From assembly GCA_014773175.1 (NCBI GenBank), contig VXCM01000488.1, positions 62,001 through 126,000 of the forward strand: 64,000 nt of DNA, given 5' to 3'. The stretch comes from Lucifuga dentata. Its lineage: Eukaryota; Chordata; Actinopteri; Ophidiiformes; Bythitidae. The translations under genes and the position numbers were made by a program. Below are positions 14,111 to 27,461 of the stretch, piece by piece. Under the pieces are notes generated by a model, which saw only the letters and a program-made list of their open reading frames with translations, searched no databases and was not told the origin of the DNA. Positions within the stretch are counted from its first letter, which is position 1. Every line of letters begins with the position of its first letter.

Positions 14111-15740
14111 TCTCTGGAAGTATTTATTTTTATTATTCACTTAGTAAGTTAGTTGCACCTGCAGAATATAATACAATCAAATACGCAGCCCTACAATAAA
14201 TCAGATCTCTATGAAGCTTGAAATGTATTTGTGGACATTGTTGAGATTTTAACGTGAATTTAACTCTTTGTTAACTTTCGTGGCTGTAGTTGTATGGTAG
14301 TTGATATCATATTGGACTTTAAGTACTTATATCATATAACTAATGTCTAAATGTAGTGTTGCCGAGGAAGTTACAAGTTTCAGTGATGTCGAAGCTGGGA
14401 GAGTTGTACAAGATGATGCTGAATGATTGTGACTGGTAGATTTGAGTCCCTCAGACTTTGACCTGTACCCAAACATAAAACAGACTTTATGTTTGCCCTT
14501 AGATGATGTTTTCATTATGGGTCGTTGTCAAAATATGGTGATTTTATGCCTTACATAATTGGTTGCATGATTTTGCGTAATGATAAACAGATTTTGAATT
14601 CTTCACTAAAATTTGATGGTAAATTTTTATTAACTTTGTGGCATTATAAAGGGCATCTTAATTTTTATTCTTTATTATTTATTGTACTGTCACAAGCAAG
14701 GGCTGTAACAATGACAATAACAGCAATGACAAATGTCCATAAAAGATGGACTTTGGAACATCATTAATGAAGCTAAAATCAACATATTATACCATTATAT
14801 TTTTTTTAACATGAGACAAATCTTTTACAAGAACAGAAAAAAATGCAGCATCAATGACATTTAAATTAACCAAGTGACAAAAATGAATTTTAAAGCTAAA
14901 TTAATAACTAACAGAATGTAGTGGGAAACTCACCATGTGTGCATTTGAACAGCTTCTTCTTCCTCTGAACTTTAAGATGGAAAGAACTTCTTTTAGTAAT
15001 GTCAAAATAAACATTTTTACTATTAATAACATTAATGATGTAATTGAGAGACAAATGTTCTTTTGTATCCTCAAATAGTTATGTTTGCCTGTTTATTTAC
15101 ATACTTGATATACTTTGTGTGTATGTTTAACCTGAGGAATTGAATTCCTTGAAAAGCAAAAATACTAATCCCTGTGAATACCTCGACAGTGGACAGTTTT
15201 TCCACCACTTGATAATTTCAAATAAATAAATTTAAAAAAACAAAACAAAAAAGACAACATGGCGTGACACTATTTCATTTTATTAAGGAAAATGTTAGTG
15301 ACACAGGGGATATGTTTGCTAAGCTTTCATTGTTTTGACAGCCAGGAAAAGGGCTTCTATGAAACTGAAGATTATGTTGAAAAGAAAACAAGCCCACACA
15401 TTTGATTTGATTTGATTTGATTTAGAACAATTAAAAACAAAGTATATTAAAGACATCATAAAAATCACAAGATGTGCTGGAGGAGGCAAAAGCTGATTTG
15501 GCTTGTCAAGGCCTCCCCCAATCTAAAAGAAATTAGATTAGATCATAGAGCATTAGAAAAGAAGAAAAAAATGAGAGAAAAAAAGAAAAAGAAAAAAGGA
15601 AAAAAGAAAAAGAAACAAAAGAAAAAAGAAAAAAGATTGATAGGTTCAGAATTTATCTATCAATGGAAATACTCAGGTAAAGTAGCAGTACCTCAAAATT
15701 GTATTTAAGTACAGTACTTCAGTCATTAAAAAAACTTTTT
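14111..15740. other. manba-slc39a8 intergenic sequence, no gene recognised
   Basis: AT-rich sequence with a short TTTGA repeat at about 15400-15423 and an A/G-rich low-complexity run at 15559-15635. No open frame has coding character. In particular nothing resembles a Rel-homology exon, although nfkb1 occupies this position in human. Confidence 0.6.
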
Positions 15741-15762
15741 ATCGTGCACTGACCATCATCTG

Positions 15763-15777
15763 CCACTAGGGGGCGAC
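15763..15777 (+). promoter_or_regulatory. CTCF-like site upstream of slc39a8
   Basis: CCACTAGGGGGCGAC matches the CTCF core consensus closely. It lies about 590 bases before the slc39a8 ATG, between manba and slc39a8. Confidence 0.5.
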
Positions 15778-15829
15778 AGAAACACAAACGCGACTCGTAC
15801 ATAAATGTTTATGATTTTTTTTTTTTTTT

Positions 15830-16355
15830 CCTTCCAGCTGTTTCATCTGGGAACAAGCCACGTGTGCGCGTACACTCTAACACATCCTGCGTGTTTCCAC
15901 CGCTTTGTCCTGTCACCACACACACACGCACGGACGCAGACTTTAAAAAGGAACGTGTGTGTGTGTGTGTGTGTGTGTTTGTGTGTGAGCACGTTGCCTG
16001 CTAAGTGAGAAAGTCCTTAAAACAAAGCATTGAAACTGGCCGGAGCTGCATGCGGTCGCTCACCTCCATTTTACTTTTAGCTCCAGGCTTTGGGAGTCGA
16101 GCCGGACTGATCTTTGAACCTGATCCACCTCAGATAATCCTGATAGATTATTCAGAGCCCATCAGAGAACCGCTGCCCCCAAAACTTCTCTCAGCCTGGA
16201 TAAAAACTGCAAACTGCAAGGAGAAAGGCGCTTTCTGCTCCCAGGCTGCCATGGATCTGGACTGCTTTAAAGAAACTTCAAGGATCTTTGAGTAAAGGAG
16301 CAAAAGAAGCAAATTTAATAGCAATTAAAGTCCAAAACCAGGATTTCTTTCTGCA
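15830..16355 (+). promoter_or_regulatory. Probable slc39a8 promoter and leader
   Basis: Locally GC-richer sequence with an E-box (GCCACGTG near 15858), several CpGs and a GT microsatellite (about 15954-15979) directly precedes the slc39a8 start. No TATA box is clear. The call rests on position and composition. Confidence 0.35.
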
Positions 16356-19300
16356 ATGGCAGCGATGTGTTTCTTCACGTGTTTTATTCTCTGCGCTTTG
16401 TTTTTTATTGCAAAGTCACACAGTTTAGATTTAAGGTTTGGAGATGGGAAGGGGCATGTTTTTCTGGAGAATATTTTGCAATTTTATGGTGAAAACTCAT
16501 CAGTTTCAACGGAGGATTTGGAAAATTTACTGCTGATAATTTCAGAGAGAAGATCTTCATCAATAACTGAAGGAAATCCACTGGAAAACGTGGAGGTGAG
16601 TCTGAAACAATTTAATTGATTTTCAGTAGTGAAAATCATACCCAATTTATAATTATTATTAAAAAAATAAATAATGTAAATTTGCTTCATAATTTCCTTG
16701 TTTATGATTTTATTTACTTATATTTTGTTTGAATGTTAATGAATTAATTCATATAAATAATAATAAAGTAAAAATATTTGCATAGTATAGACAGACATAA
16801 CTTTTCTCCTAATTAATAGTAATTATATACATATATTCCCATTTTTTGTTGTTCTGTAGCTCTTTTTGCTGTTGGGATTGACAGATTGCATTTAATTTGA
16901 AATATCTCTAAATCACTTTTCTGACATGTGAAATTATAATATCACAATAGAACAAAAATGACCATACACAACAACGTAACACAACACACAAAAAAGGCAA
17001 AATAAACACTTTAGACTATCATACACACCACATATATGCATTTAAAATGCAACAAAAACAACATGCAAATCTAAAATTTGAACATATATGATCAATTTAT
17101 CCTTAATCCTATGCTGTTCCTGCTTTAGAATTAGACTAATTTCACAGCAAATCATCTTTATCTTTATTTCCCTGCCAGTATAGCTGAGTGTTTAGATGAA
17201 TGGCCTAATAAAGAATAAATATTTACATATCTGTGGACGTCTCTGTCCCCCTCAGTGTCTCTCAGTGGGTCAGATCTTGTCCCACTATGGGTTCAGTAAT
17301 GTGAGTCAGCTGACTGTGGGACATCTGGGGAAGATTTGTCCCGCTGTGTTGACCCAGGTGCTGCTGCCCTCCTGCCCCTACACCCCCTCCACGTCTCTGC
17401 GGCCTGTTGACTACACTGGTGAGTTGCTTCATCCCAGCGTTATGTTGTATTTGTTGTCTCCCACTTTATTTGTTAAGACCCCCACAACGCAAATATGTCA
17501 CAGTTCAGCGGGTCTGTTGCCCTTGATTGGTTCTGGCAGTGCTTTCATCCACACTGATAGAAACATGAGGGAGTATTAGACAGTGACTTGTGTGGCTTTG
17601 AGATCCTAATATCTAAAAGGAAGTAGGGTTTTGCTGAAGGTCAGCTGTCTGGATTTTGGGTGTGAAATGTGCAGGAAGCTGTAGTACTTACTCAGTCCCT
17701 GCACCATCAGTGAGCAGAACTAAAAAATAAAAAAATCTGTAAATGCTGTGAATACGTAGGACTTTGTCTTGCTGAAAGATGTGGCCTATTTAGAGTAGGA
17801 GGACAAAAGGAGCTCACATAGACATTTGTCTTGTGCAAGTTAACAAACATGAAGGGATGTGATGAATATTTTATGAAACTCGTACCAAAACAATAAATAT
17901 CAGAATATATTTGCCTCAGCATGGTTCCAGGTAATGTGCTTAACCATCACTTTGACTGTTGAATGACTAAAGAGTGAAAACTATAATTGACATTAACAGT
18001 CATTATATCAAAACTATTCCAAGACTTGTTACTGTAAATAAGTCTACATCTAAAAATTCAAAGTTGTAGAAGTTTATTGTCCTTTTGGAAAAATTTTCTG
18101 TGCTTGTGGCAATTTTATTTTATTTTATATATTTATTTATTTATTTTTGACAGGGACCATACACATTAATCAACATCATGCGTAACCATGTGTAAATGTA
18201 TCAGATTTAGTCAAAATAGACTAATGTTCATCCATAGTCCCTGGGCAGATAGATAGTAATCATACAAACAGACATAAGCATATACATAACAGATATAACA
18301 AGTACACAATATTAAAAGTATATATATAAAAANAACAGACATAAGCATATACATAACAGATATAACAAGTACACAATATTAAAAGTATATATATAAAAAT
18401 ACAAAATTTTACAAGGCGCCATTTGGTGTTGTTAATGTTTATATTTGTGACTATCCAATAGAAAGGATTTCAAGCCTTTTAAGGCAAAATTTTCTATCTT
18501 TCTCAAGTCCGGAGGCAGCGAGTTCCACACATGAGAAGCTCGGTAAGAAAATGCTGATTGCCGCAAAAAAACTTTTTCTTAGACAATTATTAGACAATTA
18601 TTATTATTAGTATTAGACAATTTCCGCTTGTGACAGACCGCATGAGTCTACTCGTAGATTTTCAGACAAATATTGAAACAATATGCACATCACAAACAGT
18701 ACACAATAATATAAGACAACCAAGAAAATAGAATAAAAGCAAAATACAGCTTCCTAAACTCCTTTATCATATCACATTGCTTTGTTTAATAGAACAATAC
18801 TGGTGAATAAACAGATTTACTGGCATGATTAGTTTGAGAAGAGTCCTGTACCTTCAACCTGACAACTTATATATGGAAGGGACACATTAAAATAAAAAAA
18901 CATTGTGAAATATAACACACATTAATGAAATACAATACATGTTTTCATTTGTATTTCATTCCCATGAACGCATTAAATGTGTCATAAAATGAAAATTATA
19001 TGGTATAATGCAAACTGTTTATTTATTTTGTTTGAGTGATTGAAGTAATTGTTTTTCATTGTGACATGAATTTTTCATTTTTTTATTTTTATTTTAATGT
19101 GTTCCTTATAATCTTCCATACTTATATTCACTAAAAAGATAAAAAGAGGATGTGATCATCACTAAGAATGGCTTTTGCCTTCTTTACCACACGGAACTCA
19201 CAGTTTCTTTCTGTTAACCACAGATAATGAAAAATACCAAGCAATGAAACAAAAAAAAAAAAAAAANAAAAAAAAAAAAAAAGATAGAATACTCTTCACT

Positions 19301-22300
19301 GATGAACGATAGAACAGGACCAGCATAAATAAAATGTAGAAACACCACAATAACCAGACGAGGATAAGAGCTGAGATGATGTCACTTTCCCCATAAAATG
19401 TACAGAAACACCTCAGTCATAAAACACGTAACGGCAATGACTCCAACAAAATCAATAAAATAAGAAATGCATTGTAAGTGTCCGTCTCTTCCTCCCTGAC
19501 AGTTTGGGGTTACGGGTTTCTGGCCGTCACTGTCATAAACTTGGCGTCTCTGCTTGGTCTCCTGCTGATCCCCTTCATCAGAAAACCTTATTTTCCCAAA
19601 GTGCTGACCTACTTCATTGGCCTGGCCATCGGAACGCTCTTCTCCAATGCTGTACTTCAGCTCATACCAGAGGTTTGTAAAAGAGGGGGGGAATGGTTAA
19701 GATGGAGCAAAATTCATGTACAATATGTTGTAGGTCTTCATAAGGTAACAAAAGACTGAGATCTGGTTCGGGTTTCATATACAACTGTTCTGTTTCTGCA
19801 TGAATCCACAGGCCCTGGGTTTTGATCCCAAATCAGATAACTACGTGCAGAATGCAGTCGGAATATTTGGCGGATTTTATCTCCTTTTCTTTGTGGAGAA
19901 GATTCTGAAAATGGCATTGGGGATGGATCACGAGGTAAGAAAGTACAGTCAATGAGTTCACTGGGTGCTAAGTAATTTATTTATCACAGTTATAGATAAT
20001 TGCTTTATTTCCAGTTGTATAACTGCCGGTGAACAGTCCTGATTTATTGGCTAATTTGGCTTCTGATTACTGATTACCATGATCTTCATAGGATCCATTT
20101 AAATGACTTAATCATTATTTAACCCTTTTATGCATCAAGTGATGTGAACTGAAGGAAAAACAACTTGTTGAATTGTAATATTAGAAACTTTCAAGTCTCA
20201 ATACTTGATATTTTAACCAATCAAATTTAAACTAAATTATCTGAAAATATCAACCATTTTTCTGCTTTTTTTTTTTTTTTTTTNTTTTTTTTTTTTTTTT
20301 TTCAAAAATGGCTCATAAATAAACCATTAATAGATTAGTATAATGTAAATTATATAATAATGTAGGTTTGATTATTGTCTTCTGTCAGCCCTGATATTAA
20401 AATACATGTAATTCAGCTTCAAATCTTGTCATTTTTGGTAGTTAGGTGACCTTTGGTTCACATTTAGTTCACAGATTGCGCCTTTGAACTAAAACAGAGG
20501 TGATAAAATAAAGCAACAGCACAGGATAAAGAATTTTCAAAATGCAGAAAAACAATTCAACCTAAGACCAAAAAGACATCGAAGAATAAAGCTGTATAAA
20601 AGTCAGAAAGCCAAAGAATGATGAAATTAAAATGTAAACAGAAATTTTAAACAACCACAGGAAAGTGAAGAGAAATAAACTGAAATGAAGCATGAAAAGC
20701 TGTTGTTTTCCCTCATGTTTCCAAAGCTGTGGCACCTTATAGATCTGACTGACATGATATTCAGGCTACAGATGAACTCTTTGCTGTTCCTCTGTCTCTC
20801 CTCTTCAGCACGGACACAGTCACTTCTCTCCTGCAGATCAGCCTCGGGAAAACTCCCTGCAGAACGGAGACATACTGCAGAAAAACGCCGCCATTCTGAC
20901 CAGCATCAGCACCATCGACATAGACAAGAGCAGCCCAGCTGCAGACCCCCCACATACAGAGGATGCAGAGACTCAGGTACCAGAGCACGAATAGAAAATA
21001 TACTGACAGTAAATCAACAGCTGTTTTATTGTATTTATGTTATTAGGTAGAAGGATGTTGCTTAGTTTGGTACGGTGGGAAATATATCAGTTACTATGGA
21101 TTGCCATGAAATTTGCTGCAGGCATTCGTGGCTCCCAGAGAGTCAGTCCCAATTTGTTTTTCCACTTTTGTTAATCCCTGACTTCTCACCAAGTGCCATC
21201 AGGTGGAGCCCCAAGGGATTCTGGATGTTATTTCCAATGTGCCATCCAGAGTCCCAGTGACCCCGGTAGTAAGATCCTATTCAGGAAATTTCTTTGAACA
21301 GCTTCCAGGTGGAGGCAGTGTGGTGGACCAAAAACACGGCTATCCTCCCACGTTGTATTTTCCCCCAAAAGCAATGGTTAAGTGAACACAGGGCAAAGCT
21401 CAAAGCCAGGAAGCTGTGACTTGATACCAAGTAGAGCTGGGCTTTCAGAATAAAATCCCTCAGCATTTTTTTTTTTTCCCAGCAAAAATGTAAGTGACCA
21501 GTGTACGCTAAAGCAGAAANCCCTCAGCATTTTTTTTTTTTCCCAGCAAAAATGTAAGTGACCAGTGTACGCTAAAGCAGAAAGTGAATGTGGCCTATAT
21601 TCTGTATTTCAACCCCATGCTGAGGTGGTTTAGTGATCAGAAAGCTTTTAGAAATATCCAGCACAGTTAACTTGTGTTTTTAATATTTACGGTTTCACAG
21701 CATTTCTATTTGGTTTCACAGCGTTTCAAACTGCTCCAAAACATGCCAGCGAAACCACTCAGCCATCATCTAATGCGCTAATTATTGCCTTCTTATGACT
21801 AATAGTAAGTTAAATTATCTTATGCTATTTGCTAAAAATACACTCATCACTGTCTGATCTTTACAATTTGGAAGTCAGGGGTGGAGGATTGTCTCAGCCC
21901 GGCGTTCAAAGTCTGTTACTATGAAACTGATGATAACGTTTAGTGCTACCTCGTTGAAATTTGCAGCCTTAGCCTTGTTCCACCTGGATAACATAGATGC
22001 TATAGCTAAGAAAAATGTGCATACTGTATGCAGAATCTACCAACACAGCAATTCAGCCTTGTATGTAATATCTTGATGCTGAAATGGCTCAACTTTATGA
22101 TGGGCTGAAACAGTGAGTTCTCCTTGAAATCTAATCAGTCATTATGGTGAGTAATTAAGTAATAGAGATTTGCTTTTTATCACATTCCACTGTCACACAT
22201 GCCTGCCAGGTATTTAATCAATTATTAATATGTAATATCTTATCAGTCACCTGGGGTGATGTGTTGTTGCCCAAACTCTCAAAAAAGCCCAGAGCAGATT

Positions 22301-24598
22301 AAGCAAGCTCAGACATTTTGCATTCATCTTATACTCATGTATTGAGCAATTAGCAAAGACACGGCCTGATTGGAGTTGTTAATGTTTAACAGTGAATCCT
22401 CTTGAGTCACATTCCGGCTTTGTGGATTAAAACCTTAAACAAGCAGAGGTGCCGGTGTCACGTAGGGCTCAGGCCATGAAATCAAGCTGAAAGCCTCAGA
22501 TGCTTCGCCTCTTGGTCAATGCTGCGATTGTTTGGCTTGAGGACAAAGAGTCGTTGTTTGGCTGATAAATGGGGCATTTTGTCACTGCAGAGGTTCTCCA
22601 ACCAAGACCCCAAAGCTCTGTTTAGGCCTGCCTCCTCTCAGGTTATGCATTAAGAACACTTGTTGCCATTATATTTGTAACTGAAGAGTTCTGCTGCAAA
22701 TGCTACATCCATTTAGGCAGAAATGTTTCCTGTACTTTGTTATTCGGTATCTGTTACATTTCGTGAATCCAACTTGGACACGCTTTGTCAATTAAATCAC
22801 TTAGTAAATACGATTTCCTTGATTTTTGCTTTGTTTTTCATTCTACCTCCTTGTTTGACATGCAAATTTAACACTTCCTTTGCATCCATATTAGTCATTT
22901 TTATGTTTTTTGTTTGTCTATTTAGTTAAAATTTATATATATTTTTTATTCTCTAGATGATTTGAGCTTTGGGTTTTAAATAGACTCACAGATCATGAAT
23001 CCACGTGTCATTGTTTGCACATGCACGGGAATATAACTCTGTTAGGTATAAACAAATAGCAGTGTGAGCGGTGAAGCTTTAGCCTATCTGATCACTCTTA
23101 CAGGAAGGTGAGATGTCGAGGGTGATATGCCATTGGCTGCAGGGGCGACGTATCAACAGCATCAGGACCGTGGCGTGGATGATCACTCTGAGCGACGCAC
23201 TGCACAACTTCATCGACGGCCTGGCGATCGGAGCCTCATTCACTGTGTCTGTACTGACGGGGTTCAGCACGTCCACCGCCATCGTATGTGAGGAGTTTCC
23301 TCACGAGCTGGGTGAGTGATCAGCAGCAATTAGCAAAATCAGGAAACAAAAAGATTACAGTTTATTAATCCAGTCCAGTGATTTAACTTCAACCTTCCCT
23401 TTGGGACAATAAAGTATTATCTTGTCTTACTGTATCTTATCTTACCACCTGGATGACAGAAATGGTCTTCACACTTCCTGCACCATCAGACAAGCTTATC
23501 CATCAACTTCAAACTCAGAAATGAAACAATTACACTATCCATGTTGGCATTAAAGTATAATGTATTTGTTCATTTTTGCATAATGGTTGCACTTAACTTC
23601 CCACACATCTTACTACACGGATGACTGTGATGAATATTCACAGATCAGATATTCTAGTGCTAACCTGCTACATACTCAAAACCACGTTCAGGAATTAGTA
23701 TTAAGTGTGAAATAGACTCACAAGTCTAACAGTCCACTCAACACTTGACCTTGTGTTTCTCCAGGCGACTTTGTGATCCTGCTGAATGCTGGTATGAGCA
23801 TTCCACAAGCCATTTTCTTCAACCTGCTGTCTGCGGTGTCGTGTTACGTCGGCCTCGTCCTTGGCATCCTGCTTGGCAGTAACTTTGCCCCAAATGTCAT
23901 CTTTGCTGTGGCTGGCGGCATGTTTCTTTATATTGCACTAGCAGACATGGTGAGTTTGGCTAAAGCGACGCTGACTGAGGATCTTTTATATGTCTGTTGG
24001 AGATGGCAAGATGTTGCTGATTGGATGTGATTTACAACTCCAGGATTTGGAGCTGTGGAGTATTTGCCTTTAGTTCCTGAAGTTGTATGGATCAGTGCAT
24101 CATTTAAAATTATTTTATGAATTACCACAAGGCCATGGAATCCAGTGCAAATTGTAATCATCTCAAGAAAAAAAGAATCTCAAAAAAAAAAAAAAAAANA
24201 AAAAAAAAAAAAAAAGAAATTAATATGTTCAAATCCATTCTGATCCTTTAGTTTTGTAAATTGTGACACCCAAAATTTAGCTTTATTTTGTCATCATACC
24301 AGTAAACCATTCAGTTTTATTTAAATTGGAAGGGCGGACAGCCTTTGTAAGTTTGTAATTATGACCTCTAGCACCTCCTTCTGGCCAATCAGTGTAATTT
24401 AGTTTTACTTTATCCTTTTTGGAGATGTCTAATAGTTGCTCTTCATTTCAGTTTCCAGAGATGGACAGCATAGGAAGAGAACAACAGCGAACTTCCACCA
24501 AGATTGTCTTCTTCATTATCCAGAATGCTGGACTGCTCACTGGGTTTACCATCATACTGCTGATCACTCTGTTTGCTGGGAATATTAACCTGGGCTAG
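16356..24598 (+). CDS. slc39a8: ZIP8 metal/bicarbonate cotransporter, complete, 8 coding exons
   Basis: Imports Zn, Mn, Fe (and Cd) with bicarbonate across plasma and lysosomal membranes. Exons: 16356-16595, 17256-17418, 19503-19672, 19812-19934, 20809-20976, 23104-23311, 23765-23949, 24452-24598; all borders are GT/AG and the phases join. The product is 467 residues (human 460). It starts with a signal peptide ([10 protein letters not shown] region), then a Cys-containing ectodomain, then eight predicted membrane spans. HGHSH opens the cytosolic loop at residue 233. HNFIDG (322-327) and EEFPHE (351-356) are the metal-site motifs; Glu in place of the first His of HEXPHE is the ZIP8/ZIP14 hallmark. 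[20 protein letters not shown] after the ectodomain separates ZIP8 from ZIP14. AATAAA at 24871-24876 is the likely poly(A) signal. Confidence 0.96.
18125..18580 (-). mobile_element. LINE fragment, 3' end with reverse-transcriptase C-terminus
   Basis: Read on the minus strand, about 18420-18545 encodes [15 protein letters not shown] followed by RKIEN and a stop, the typical last segment of L2-type fish LINE polymerases. The remaining sequence toward 18125 is the 3'UTR. It lies in slc39a8 intron 2 and contains a single-N assembly duplication (18267-18332 repeated after 18333). Truncated and inactive. Confidence 0.65.
23104..23311 (+). CDS. slc39a8: slc39a8 exon 6: metal-site transmembrane helices 4 and 5
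   Basis: Encodes residues 289-358, holding both [12 protein letters not shown] and CEEFPHELG, the paired helices that form the binuclear metal site in ZIP proteins. A CTTACAG acceptor and GTGAGT donor bound it; it ends in phase 1. Confidence 0.95.
23385..23450. mobile_element. Short LINE 3' tail remnant
   Basis: TTTGGGACAATAAAGTATTA followed by TATCTT-like repeats resembles the 3' terminus shared by several fish L2/Rex-type LINEs. Too short to place further. Confidence 0.35.
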
Positions 24599-25065
24599 AG
24601 CCAAGGAAACAGAGGACCACAAACTGGAAAAAGCAGCATTTAAATAGAGAAATAATCAAAAACTGCTTTCATTTCTGCTCATGCTCAGCTGGGCAGGAAA
24701 GGGAATGTAAACTGAACCCTTGTTCCCTAACAAAGCCAAAAATGTTTATGAAGAAAAATGATTTTATATCTTTTGACTATTGATGTAGTGGAAGGTTTAC
24801 TCCAAGAAAGGGAAAATCTTTACCATCATTTGTTGTGTAGATTATGTAGCTAAATTTGTTTTACGGAGACAATAAATTATTTTTCAGTTTCCATATATTG
24901 TGAAATATGTTATATTTATTGTAGCTCACTGGTGCTGTAGTAAGGACTAATACAACGCATTTTCATTCTGCAACATTATGATCAACTGTGCTCACATCAC
25001 AAGTTCAACTGTTATATACTGGAGTTTGAGTTTTTGTGAACTGGTTTTTCCCCGAAGGTTTTATT

Positions 25066-25500
25066 TACAATACGATATGATACGATATACTTTATTGTCC
25101 TTGTGGGGAAATTTGTCTTTTAGTAAATCACAACCCTAAATTGCACGTTGCACATATTGCACAAATTACACATATTGCACAAAAATTACACATATTACAT
25201 GTATACACAACCAGATAAGAGCATCATAAAGCCACTGCACAACCCTGTGGCCTCAGTCAACATTGTTTAAAATTTTAATTGAAGTAGGCACAAACGAATT
25301 TTTAAAATGGTTGAGTTTGCGTAGAGGTACTCTATATCATCTGCCAGAGGGTAAGAACTCATGCTCGGTGTGGAGAATATGAGATGAGTCAGACAATATT
25401 TTCTGTGCAAGCCTGAGAACAGACAGATATTGACTGGAAGGACTGCACCGCATGACCTTCATGACAGTCTGTACCAGACGAGCAAGCTTGGACTTTAACT
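25066..25500 (-). mobile_element. LINE fragment, reverse-transcriptase C-terminus (Rex1/CR1-like)
   Basis: On the minus strand the frame HTEHEFLPSGR is followed by a stop and then YRVPLRK and NSFVPTSIKILN. This is the conserved C-terminal LPSGR/FIP block of fish Rex1/CR1-type polymerases. The tail TTTATTGTCCTTGTGGGGAA near 25090 is the 3' end. Stops inside the frame show decay. Confidence 0.6.
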
Positions 25501-25984
25501 GTACAGAGAGTTAAAATTGTACTATTGCATTATTTACTGTACATCGACCGTTTCCCGTCAAAGATGACTATGATTTGTACAATCATTGAACACAGGACAC
25601 CACACATCAAAGAGAATAGAAAAACTACCAGGCAATGCAAATTGACCAAATTTATATTTGCATTTTAATTAATGCACTTCAAAATGTAGGCTATTTTTTT
25701 TTTAAATGTAATGCACATCCAATTTAATCCACCCAGTTTTGCAAAATATTTACTTTGAATATAAATAACTTTCCTGTGTAAATTGTAAACTTAAATTACA
25801 TGCAATTTTTTTCATAAGAATTTATAAAAGATCCTCAACTGTCATGTTTTTTCATTTAGTTTATTTGGATGATTAAAATATTATAAAAGTAGGTGAACGT
25901 CATGTCAGTGTTAGAAAAAAATGACAGACTACCATAAAGTTAATTAGAAATGTCAGGTAAAAGACACAAAAACATAATAACCTA

Positions 25985-26402
25985 CTGTTTCCAGGCCAGA
26001 TGTACTCTATTAAAATCAACTTGTTGAGACATGAAACATGCTTGTGATAAGTAATCTATCACAACGAGCATTATCAATTTTTTTGGTCAACATAACTTCA
26101 TTTACAACACAGAGCTGCACGGAAGAAAATTATGTCTCCGCCAGGGAATATAGTCCCAGGAGAAACGTGTGTTTACCGAGAAAATAAAGTGACCATGCCT
26201 TCTATAGTCGTGCAAAAGTGTTAACAGGCGAAACATTGCATTTTAAAGTGGGTGTATCACCTAAACATTTGATTTTGAAAGATCAGGAGATTTGGCAAAT
26301 AACACAAGAATACGGTTTTCTGTTCTGAAAAAAAAAAATTAACAGTAATGTAACATCGATGTGGATAGTATTTATTGCAAACATGCAAAAATCACCGATA
26401 TG
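25985..26402. mobile_element. TTAAAGGACC-family element, older subfamily copy L
   Basis: Shares the family core (CAGGGAATATAGTCCCAGGAG, GTGGGTGTATCACCTAAACA) but lacks the left terminus and is diverged. It keeps the uninterrupted site GCATTTTAAAGTGGGTG that is split by an insertion at 43656. Confidence 0.7.
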
Positions 26403-26471
26403 ACACACACACACACACACACACACCCTGTCCAATCAGTGTTGAGCATGAACTGAAAACANACCGATATG

Positions 26472-26502
<31 letters not shown>

Positions 26503-26579
26503 GTCCAATCAGTGTTGAGCATGAACTGAAAACAGGAAGTCCCCGAGGAAAAAGACGGAAGAAAGAAGGAGGAATGAAA

Positions 26580-26664
26580 CGTATGTGACTTCAGGGCAAC
26601 TTACGATCGACAGCAACTTCCAGAGTCAGAGCCACCTTCAAGACAAATAAAACAAATAAAACAG
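26580..26664 (+). other. Possible 5'UTR exon of the NAT8-like gene
   Basis: Purine-rich sequence ends at CAG followed by GTTAGT (donor at 26665). The matching acceptor TTTCTCACAG ends at 27424, 37 bases before the NAT8-like ATG. Mammalian NAT8 genes also have a non-coding 5' exon and a single coding exon. Transcript evidence is lacking. Confidence 0.3.
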
Positions 26665-27461
26665 GTTAGTCCTATTTGTTAAAGATGTTTTTTTTCTCCT
26701 ACAAAGAGCCTCAGATTGAATCGGATTCTAATCTCAGTCGCTGGCAGCTAAATTAAAATAAGCTAATGCTGAGGCTAGCTCTGTAGCACACAACTATATC
26801 GACAAAATTAAAACTTTTGTGCAGCAATATTTGCTTTATTGACATAACTAGTGTACGATCTAAATGTACTTTTGTTTTATATCTTTCAATGATTTGCTCG
26901 AGCTGGTTTAATGCTAGTTATATTAGCTTAAAATTAGCTACGACCTCTACTTAGGACCCTAGTTAGAGTAAAGTTGCTGTCATTTGTTGCAAAGTAGGTC
27001 AGAATACGTACGAGGGTTGATTGATAAATCCTGAGCTTAGCATAGAAAGCTCTTTTTTCCCCCATCATAATCTCCTTTCAAACTCGACACGCTTACGCCA
27101 ACGATCCTTTCAGTTGATGTGCAAAACTCCTGAGGAACTGTGTTCATTAGAGGCTCAGAACTTATCAGTCAGCCTATGTACAGTAAATAAATACACACAT
27201 CATGTATTAGCTGCAGTAAAGTGACATTACGTAGAAGAGCAAGCGATTTTCTCCTTTAATTATTTTATTTGATCTCTAAAATATTCAAATAATTATTTAC
27301 TTGAGTAACTAAAGACAGAAGATGAAGAATGTTACAGCTGGAATAAATGAATGTCTCTGTGTGTGTGTGTGTGATTTACAACTGATTAACCAAGTCTTGA
27401 CAAGTAGCTTGCCATTTCTCACAGTTTGTCTTCTTGTCATACTGAAAGGCAGCGCTGCATA

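Larger units (their letters stand above)
24599..27424. other. slc39a8-NAT8 intergenic region with repeats
   Basis: Holds the slc39a8 3'UTR (to about 24900), a LINE fragment (25066-25500), a diverged TTAAAGGACC-family element (25985-26402), CA microsatellites around 26402-26500 with a single-N duplication, and a possible 5'UTR exon of the acetyltransferase gene ending at 26664. The boundary between the 4q24-like and 2p13-like gene blocks lies here. Confidence 0.55.

Noticed and set aside
15472..15708. Lys-rich 78-codon open frame
   Set aside because: It comes from an A/G low-complexity run (AAGAAAAAG) with no splice or promoter context.
21075..21385. Open frames between slc39a8 exons 5 and 6 as an extra loop exon
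   Set aside because: No acceptable acceptor/donor pair keeps phase, and the protein already has family length without it.
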